Positions 58,211 through 64,000 of a stretch of 64,000 nt of DNA are shown here, one piece after another. Position 1 is the stretch's first letter; each line of letters starts with the position of its first letter. The notes under the pieces are model-generated. The model saw nothing but the letters and a program-made list of their open reading frames with translations. It ran no database searches and had not been told where the DNA came from. Source of the stretch: Pycnopodia helianthoides (lineage: Eukaryota; Echinodermata; Asteroidea; Forcipulatida; Asteriidae); NCBI GenBank assembly GCA_032158295.1, contig CM063249.1, positions 9,191,195 to 9,255,194 of the forward strand, written 5' to 3'. Both the position numbers and the translations under genes were made by a program.

Positions 58211-58450
58211 TTGAACTGCTATTGGAGTCAGATTATTGCAATCCATAAGCAGACAGTGGCCGCTTGTGACTTCAGGGCACTGGCTCTTTACAACAGCATT
58301 TTCAGTGCATTTTGGAATGACAGACACCAGTTAAGCAGATTAAGAGTCTTGTATCTGATTATGGCAGACCAAAGGCAGACAGTAGCTGCTGGTGACATCA
58401 GTTTACAGGGTCTATACAACACTCTGTTTGGTGCATTCACTTTAAAATGA
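58211..58450 (+). repeat. Two diverged tandem copies of ~115 bp
   Basis: A block with gcagacagtggccgcttgtg, ctttacaacagcattttcag, gtgcatt is followed by a second with gcagacagtagctgctggtg, tatacaacactctgtttgg, gtgcatt. One open plus frame covers both copies (79 codons) and would encode two related repeats. I see no domain and do not call a gene. Confidence 0.55.
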
Positions 58451-59725
58451 CGGACTCCAGTTTCTTGGACGGAAGCAAATAAGAGTCTTGTAGATACCAT
58501 CAACTAAAAAGTTCACTATGAAAGTTCACCATAAACACCATGCAATCCACTCCAAATGCAAGACGTAAAAATGGGAATTCTTGAGGATTTCATCAACAAG
58601 AAGTCAGGTACGAAATGGTTTTGCGTTCTGCAAACATCAGAGACTCCTGTGGATGCCACGGCATAAAATGTTAACTGCAGATGCCAGTTTCATCAATCTT
58701 GAAGGTACAACTTATGTTGGTTTCCTGAGAGAAGATTTGAAAGAGTAACTGTTAAATCAAACAATACCAAGCAACGCTCAGCATCAAAAAATGGTAGAAA
58801 TCTAAAATGAGATCTCAATCTGGTTTGCCGCTGTCTAAAGACCTCATTTCACACCAATTGATCGACTCTTAATGAATGGATGATACTACCAAGTTGCATA
58901 TCATGAGTGTGCTACCCCACCCCCCAAACTCCCCAGCAGCAGTTTGCATTGATGTCATTTGCAAATGGGTCTGTAGGTTGAGCTATTAGGATCAGCATCA
59001 GGCACATTGTCATAACAAAACATATGAAAACATCATGAATCTATGTATTAAAAGCTACCGAGGCACGTAGCCCAAGAGGCCTTTCACTTTTGTATAACTA
59101 CTGCAGTCACATCCTGGATATGAGGGTCTGTTTCTGGGGAGAGAAAATTTCAGAGCTCCATAATTTAAATCTTACCTGTAAGAAGCTCCTAATCTCACCA
59201 GATTAACATTCCATGGATGCATACATTTTTGGGGGGTGGGTCTCGGATGTCAGATATTTCTCATAAATCTGTCATTTTCATGAAATAATTCAGCTTTCAA
59301 CGTTGAAAACTTTCTGAACGCCCGTATACACTAGTTCATGCATTATCAGCACCCGCACAAACAGACACAAACACATTTTTAATCATAGGTTTGCATGATA
59401 AACTGTGTTTACAATCTGCAGAAATGTTTATCATTGAGAGCTGAATTATAAAACGAAAAAGGACAGATGTATGAACAGTATCTGATATCCAACACCAACT
59501 GTAAGAAAAGAAAAAAAATAGATGCAGCCATATGGAAAGTTAATCCGGTGAGATGAGTAGCTTCATACAGATAAGATTTGAATTATCGAGCTCTTAAATT
59601 TTTCTGCCCCACAAACTGACCCTCACATCTAGGAATCTGTATCTGTGTACAGCACAGATGAAGAGCCCTACATAGGGCTATCAAGGCCTTGCAAGGCACA
59701 TAAAGCTTTAATTATCCTCCCCTAC
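58451..59725. other. Downstream of the last seen RAD51D exon
   Basis: The terminal RAD51D exon should lie here or further left, but I could not identify it. No other feature. Confidence 0.4.
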
Positions 59726-59885
59726 CTGTCGTCTTGATTTGATGATCTTTGCCACTCTCCGCGTGGCCTGTTGGTGAGTAGACTGCATGTATGCATCACT
59801 AGCTCTGTGATGTGTTAGGAGGACTCGACAGTGAGGCACATGTGCCCAGGAGACACCGAGGGCGGGCTTTCTTTCGCCGCCCTCA
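59726..59885 (-). CDS. RAD51D: RAD51D exon encoding the C-terminal part of the ATPase core
   Basis: Acceptor ag before TGAGGGCGGC and donor CAG/gtaggg. The frame reads EGGERKPALGVSWAHVPHCRVLL and continues through RRVAKIIKSRRQ. This corresponds to the [20 protein letters not shown] region of vertebrate RAD51D, followed by its Lys/Arg-rich SSRQ segment. RAD51D is the RAD51 paralog that, with RAD51B, RAD51C and XRCC2, promotes RAD51 filament assembly in homologous recombination. The acceptor leaves a phase-2 start: the first T completes a codon begun in the previous exon, e.g. the Asp of a TRD motif. Confidence 0.85.
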
Positions 59886-60013
59886 CTGCCAACTTGATTA
59901 TTGCTCACCTGTACCACATCAAATAAACAACTTGAGTGAATATCTTCTTTTGAAGAAAATTGTTATGAATCAAATAGACTATTTTATGCAATTCCAGTCA
60001 AATGTTTTCCTAC

Positions 60014-60178
60014 AGACCATATGCATTGACGTCATCAAACCGCCATCTGAGAGGTAAACCGGTGGTGAAACAATGGAAACGCACATATTTGTACACGCGG
60101 TGCACAGCATTGGCCAATAAACAGCCTCTTTTTGAACTCCAGGCCCTACTCAAATGACGCCATTTTCATATAAGGTCT
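60014..60178. mobile_element. MITE, GACCTTATGCA family, copy 3
   Basis: AGACCATATGCATTGACGTC at the left with TGACGTCA at 60027-60034. The right end keeps taaggtct, but its CRE is degenerate (tgacgcca). Inserted in the RAD51D intron. Confidence 0.75.
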
Positions 60179-60180
60179 CT

Positions 60181-60964
60181 TGCTGGGATGCTACTACTAC
60201 AATGTAAAGCGCATTGATACGTTATTGTGAAATGCGCTATATAAGATACTACGCTTGCGCATCACACAGGTGTCCCATATAGCTGCATAGACACCATTGG
60301 TTAAAAATAAACAGTATGCCAAATTAATGGAAAAGTGCCTACTACCCCACGGTCATGGTGGTAGATCAGTGGTCGGTCAGATTTGTTCATATCATCATAC
60401 AAGATACTTGTTTCTAAGGCGGTCTTCAGCCAATCCGAATGGGCCTAAATCATAACTCTTAGACATGCAAAATAGAAAACTTTGTGACACTTTACAGTGG
60501 ACTTTATAAAAAAAATCATTATCATTACAAGATCTATGTACTCAGGACACCTCATTATCATAAAAAGAAGACATAGAACAGGAAGCAAAGAGAAAATGAG
60601 CATATTAATAGTGTGCTTGAATTGTTTGTACAAATGAAGATTCATCTAAGTCTTTCAAAGTCCACATTTTAAATGACTCTGACTTCCTCACTACAGCTTT
60701 TCCTATTGTTTGTTCCTGAATTATAATACAATGATCGGTAGTGTAGATTTGGAAAATAATGATAATAATAATAATAGTACCGGTAGTGGCTTCTTATAAT
60801 GGCATTCAAATCCATCACTCGGTGATGCTCATGGCACTCCACCATTATTACCCCTGGGCCATTTATTTCATTCCTTAATCCATCTCAGCTCCCTTGGGAG
60901 TATACTGCCTGTGCCGCAAAATATGTAGCGCACAAAGCTAAATCAAACAAGAACCATCTCTTCC
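60181..60964. other. Intronic DNA with SINE/LINE-like tail
   Basis: A gcgcattgatacgttattgt, gcgctatataa tail at about 60205-60245 is a common repeat 3' end. A second repeat body (gtgatgctcatggcactcca) runs at about 60785-60935. No gene. Confidence 0.5.
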
Positions 60965-61130
60965 CAAACAGGTACCCCTTTAACCCTGGGTGAAGAGAAA
61001 CAATTGTAGTTAGGTGTCTTGCTTAAGAACACAAGTGTCATGATGACCGAGATTCGAACCCACACCCTGATGAATCAGCCACCAGAACTTGAGTCCGATC
61101 CGCTAAACCGCTCACGACACGTACACGCCA
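60965..61130 (-). mobile_element. tRNA-derived SINE (same family as 12.4 kb)
   Basis: Minus strand: cgtgagcggtttagcggatc (A-box region), ggactcaagttctggtgg, gtgtgggttcgaatctcgg (B box), then cacttgtgttcttaagcaag. Same order and wording as the 12395-12545 copy. Confidence 0.7.
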
Positions 61131-61268
61131 CCATATGTCAACTCTTTGCTGGCTTTTAAAGAAAACAAATGTTAAAAAATATGAATGTTTTTGTGTGTGT
61201 GTGTGTGTGTGTAAGCTTGGTTGACCAAAGTTGCCAATGATAAAGAAGAAGGGGCTCGAGTGCAGTCA

Positions 61269-61525
61269 CCAGGGCCCAATTTCATGGCTCTGCTTACCGC
61301 CGAATTCTGCGCTTGCGGTGACCATTCTCCGCTTACTGTTCAAGCGCCGAATTTCTGCGCTAGCTGTGTAAGCGTAGAATGCCTAGTAACGTGGAGTACG
61401 CACGCGCACAAGCCGAAAATCTCCGCTAACCCGTGAAATACGCTTGACGTAAGCGCGAAATTCCCTGCTTCCGCAAGCGCCGATTCTTTGCTTACGGTAA
61501 GCAGAGCCATGAAATTGGGCCCTGG
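61269..61525. mobile_element. 257-bp inverted-repeat element, GGGCCCAATTTCATGGC type
   Basis: CCAGGGCCCAATTTCATGG with ctctgcttaccg at the left is matched by cggtaagcagag with CCATGAAATTGGGCCCTGG at the right. The inner part (gcgcttgcgg, gcttccgcaagcgc) is also partly symmetrical. A (GT)n run lies just upstream at 61193-61212. Confidence 0.85.
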
Positions 61526-62176
61526 TATTAAGAAAAGGGTTATAAAGTACAAGTACAAGAAATGCAAGATTTAAGATTAACTCACCAGGACAGCAACTGA
61601 GTATTCTACGGCTAAAGCTTTGAGAGATCTTGCTAGATGCATCATCATAACATGACCTACATCATAATAATAATAATAAAATTTAATATCATCTGTGCTT
61701 CAACCTACACTTATATGTTTAAAGCACCGTATACTCACTACTTACCCCAAGCTACTCACTACTTTTCTGTGAAAAAAATTCACAGGCTCATTACTCAGTT
61801 GGGACTTGATCAATAGCAACGAAAAGTTATTAAAACTCAAACCACTCAATTGAGTACGAGACTGTTAAAATACATATTTATAGCACACCTCTTGCTGGTT
61901 ACTGGTTGTCTGAAACATGATCATGTGGGTTGACAAATATAGGCTAGTGCATGAAATTTGCATCACCATGAACTAGACGCCCGTCAAGACATCATGCTTG
62001 TGTAAATTTTCCGGCATTATAGTTCCCAAAGCAGGCAATATACTCAAAATTTGTTACTAGTTACATGCGCCCTTTCTGATGTGAGCAGTGACCCAACAAA
62101 AAAATCTGAATCTAGGGAAACTAGAAGCATTCATTTCACTGTTGAATTGCTTATTGTTGTCTTATAGTCCCTCAGG
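61526..62176. other. Intronic DNA, partial SINE
   Basis: A truncated SINE body (gcaccgtatactcactactt, ctgtgaaaaaaattcacagg) at about 61715-61800, like the 46.9-49.2-kb family. No gene. Confidence 0.5.
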
Positions 62177-62331
62177 GTGCATAGAGGCGCACCTGTGACC
62201 TCATTAGGTGCATAGAGGCGCACCTGTGACCTCATTAGGTGCATAGAGGCGCACCTGTGACCTCATTAGGTGCATAGAGGCGCACCTGTGACCTCATTAG
62301 GTGCATAGGGGCGCACCTGTGACCTCATTGC
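62177..62331 (+). repeat. 31-bp tandem repeat, five units
   Basis: Five consecutive units beginning gtgcatagaggcgcacctgt and ending gacctcattag. Units 1-4 are identical; unit 5 has one change (tagggg). There are no spacers, so it is not a CRISPR-like array. Confidence 0.95.
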
Positions 62332-62360
62332 CAGTCCAATGTACCTGCAGTGTTGTTTAC

Positions 62361-62510
62361 CTGGGCCCAATTTCATAAAGCCGTTAATTACAGTGCACCA
62401 GTCATACCAATGTGAGTGGCATGTTATTTTAGCAGGTATCCTGTTTCTGCTTGCAATATTTGTATGGGCAATGCTAATTTTAGTGTTTGTCAGCTTCGTG
62501 AAATTGGACA
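62361..62510. repeat. Dispersed repeat, GGGCCCAATTTCATAAAG type
   Basis: Begins gggcccaatttcataaag and ends cttcgtgaaattgga. Same general family as 13628, 22225 and 37078. Confidence 0.6.
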
Positions 62511-62647
62511 GTCTGCTTTATATCTAATAATTGAATTACACAGTGTTGATTAATTTAGACAATGTGTTAACAACTTTGCAGCAAAGTCAGTAAATTTGTT
62601 TGCGGATTCCAAGTAGCATGACATGTACGCAGACGATGTAAACCCAC

Positions 62648-62840
62648 CGTCTGTTTGTTGGCCACCAAGCACTGGCCCAACCAATGCAGTTACAGAATCA
62701 ACCACTACCAGCTTAAGAGATGCATAGAACGTATCCGTGCCACTAGCAAGGGAAGTCTTGGTGTGCTCAAGTAGACTGAGGAGATCGAAGAGATCAAAGA
62801 TCCCGATACATCGCAGTCTCTGAAGAGCTGCAGCCATGTC
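62648..62840 (-). CDS. RAD51D: RAD51D exon with Walker B region
   Basis: Acceptor ctgtctgtttcag and donor gtgggt; 193 nt. The frame reads DMAAALQRLRCIGIFDLFDLL through LKLVVVDSVTALVGPVLGGQ to QTD. VVVDSVTALV is the Walker B strand: four hydrophobics and the Asp that positions magnesium in RAD51-family ATPases. The GGQQ that follows is a strong RAD51D hallmark. It joins the upstream exon in phase 0. The open frame continues past the donor for about 31 more codons to a stop, so an unspliced short form could be read, but I treat it as intron. Confidence 0.92.
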
Positions 62841-62917
62841 CTGAAACAGACAGATATCCTTGTGTCAAAACAATATTCGTAGTAAACAGTTAGAAACCTT
62901 GTATTACAATACATTTT

Positions 62918-63036
62918 CAAGTAATAAACCACAAGGGAAACTGACAGGGTAAATTTTTAAATGACATTTGTTTCTTTGTTCAACCCCAAAACATTAAAAA
63001 TTTACCCGGTCAGTTTCCCTTGTGGTTTATTACTTG
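62918..63036. repeat. Hairpin with ~43-bp inverted arms
   Basis: caagtaataaaccacaaggg and the bases to ttaa are matched almost perfectly by the inverse ending cccttgtggtttattacttg, around a ~35-bp loop. Likely a solo MITE in the RAD51D intron. Confidence 0.85.
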
Positions 63037-63209
63037 ACATTTGAAATAAATAAAAAAAAGTTGTATCCCCTTATTAGGTGATCCCCTGGCTGCCACTGTA
63101 TCGTAAACTTGGGTGTGATCCCTGGCTACATGGCAGTTAACGATTGTATGGCTTCTGACTGGCACCCTGAAACAAAGTTATTGACAAAATAGGGAGATCG
63201 CCAACATAG

Positions 63210-63281
63210 GGCTAGATAGCTCAGTTGGTAGAGCGCCAGAGGTTAATTCAGAGGTCGTCGGTTTTGAATCCCGCTCTAGTC
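63210..63281 (+). other. tRNA-like sequence (pseudo-tRNA or SINE head)
   Basis: GGCTAGA and TCTAGTC pair as a 7-bp acceptor stem with one G-U. TAGCTCAGTTGGTAGAGC is a perfect A box and D arm. GGTTTTGAATCC resembles the B box but has one extra T, and the anticodon stem does not pair. It is therefore not a convincing functional tRNA. It lies in a RAD51D intron on the opposite strand. Confidence 0.6.
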
Positions 63282-63502
63282 AAGAGTTGGAGAGTGATCA
63301 TTGAAAGGAGCGGAGCTCCGACCGAACAAACCTTGTCACCAAACATCAATCCATCGGTGTGTTGTCTTCAACTTATTTCATGTATTTGTAGTCACGCGGT
63401 TATAATTCCGCACAGAGAAAACAGAACCCAAGAAACAGGAGAGTTTCTACCCGTAATTCAACAATAGCTTTTTCAAAAAGGACTCCATAATGAAACTTGT
63501 AC

Positions 63503-63631
63503 CTTTTCTGAACTTTCTCTTGAGATCATAATATCCTGTACTCTGTGGCTGCTGTATGCACCACTAGTATCAATGTACAAGACATTCTGCTGGGCTGTTA
63601 AGGTGACACTAGCAGATGCTGACATGCACAG
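63503..63631 (-). CDS. RAD51D: RAD51D exon following Walker A
   Basis: Acceptor tttttttag and donor AAG/gtacaa; 43 codons. The frame reads LCMSASASVTLTAQQNVLYI, then DTSGAYSSHRVQDI. It corresponds to the vertebrate [23 protein letters not shown] region just after the GKTQ Walker A box, so Walker A and the N-terminal domain lie beyond the right edge of the window. Spliced in phase 0 to the exon at 62648-62840. Confidence 0.9.
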
Positions 63632-64000
63632 CTAAAAAAAAAAATAATAAAAAACAGCTAGTGATACCCTGTTATTGTTCAATGGTCCCTTTATTCTCAT
63701 GGCAAAGTAACTATTTTTACAGGGGCACGCTGCCTTCGGATTGGATGCTTTGGCTATAAAAAAGTTTGTTTAAAATAAAAATGGTTGGAAAGATATTTCA
63801 AAAGTAGAATATAATGATTCATATAAATATCCCTTGAAATTGTGTGGTTTTATGTAATTTCATGACAGACAACAAAGTCCGCTATTTTGTAAAACCACAT
63901 TTTTTACTCCACAAAGTGGCAGGCTGTATGTTCTGCTGGTTGTATTTCAAGAGGCAAATCTATGTTTTTTTTTAATCACTACAAAACATTGTAGGTTTTT
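63632..64000 (-). other. RAD51D intron at right edge
   Basis: No exon recognised. It includes A runs near 63635-63655 and the start of a dispersed repeat near 63720 (caggggcacgctgccttcgg). Confidence 0.5.

Larger units (their letters stand above)
59886..62647 (-). other. RAD51D intron region; one exon not located
   Basis: The exon for the central segment (vertebrate LARELKTLA to VTNHITRD) should be here, but I did not find it. The region holds a MITE (60014-60178), a SINE (~60965-61130), an inverted repeat (61269-61525) and a 31-bp tandem repeat (62177-62331). Confidence 0.5.

Noticed and set aside
61221..61567. Two opposite open frames sharing a PGPNFMALLT reading
   Set aside because: The shared reading is the inverted repeat of one element read from both ends.
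62177..62331. Possible CRISPR-like array
   Set aside because: The units are contiguous without spacers, and the context is a eukaryotic intron.
63210..63281. Functional tRNA gene
   Set aside because: The anticodon arm does not pair and the T loop has one base too many, although the A box and acceptor stem are good.

Overview
This is an A+T-rich animal nuclear window. It has spliced genes with GT-AG introns, tRNA-derived SINEs, TTAA-flanked MITEs, a Ty3/gypsy remnant, an R2/R4-like LINE remnant and a tandem family of secreted fibrinogen-related (FReD) lectin-like genes. The FReD expansion and the MITE families that start with TTAA-AGGCACTGGACA suggest an echinoderm, most likely a sea star. 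This assignment is an inference from the look of the repeats, not a database match.

Layout. 0-3.5 kb: decayed Ty3/gypsy element (gag zinc knuckle, protease, reverse transcriptase, integrase), followed by an A/C-only low-complexity tract to 4.4 kb. 4.4-10 kb: repeats and unassigned DNA. 10.1-13.0 kb, minus strand: three exons of a paxillin/Hic-5-type LIM gene; two carry frame lesions. 13.5-17.9 kb: 5' flank of the FReD array, with a complete non-autonomous hAT element. 18.0-50.9 kb: FReD array. FReD-1 has lost most of its fibrinogen domain, FReD-2 has one nonsense codon, FReD-3, -4 and -5 are open, and a 5' gene fragment lies at 38.6 kb. The downstream flanks of FReD-1 to -4 are copies of one another, and each holds a decayed second FReD 3' end. 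An R2/R4-like LINE, a 1.65-kb near-palindrome and SINEs separate FReD-4 from FReD-5. 51-59 kb: MITEs, a G-rich minisatellite and mostly unassigned DNA. 59.7-64 kb, minus strand: at least three exons of RAD51D, whose 5' part lies beyond the right edge.

How it fits together. The array encodes signal peptide + PAN/apple-like domain + fibrinogen C-terminal domain proteins from single open exons. They are probably secreted carbohydrate- or acetyl-group-binding proteins of innate immunity or development. The units differ by deletion, nonsense, leader replacement and loss of calcium ligands, which fits a birth-and-death family. Because the units are paralogous, they show pre-integration sites for two TTAA-type transposon families. 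Paxillin (adhesion scaffold) and RAD51D (homologous recombination) are unrelated flanking genes.

Limits: no searches were run. Splice sites and element ends were read by eye, and positions given as approximate could be off by several bases.
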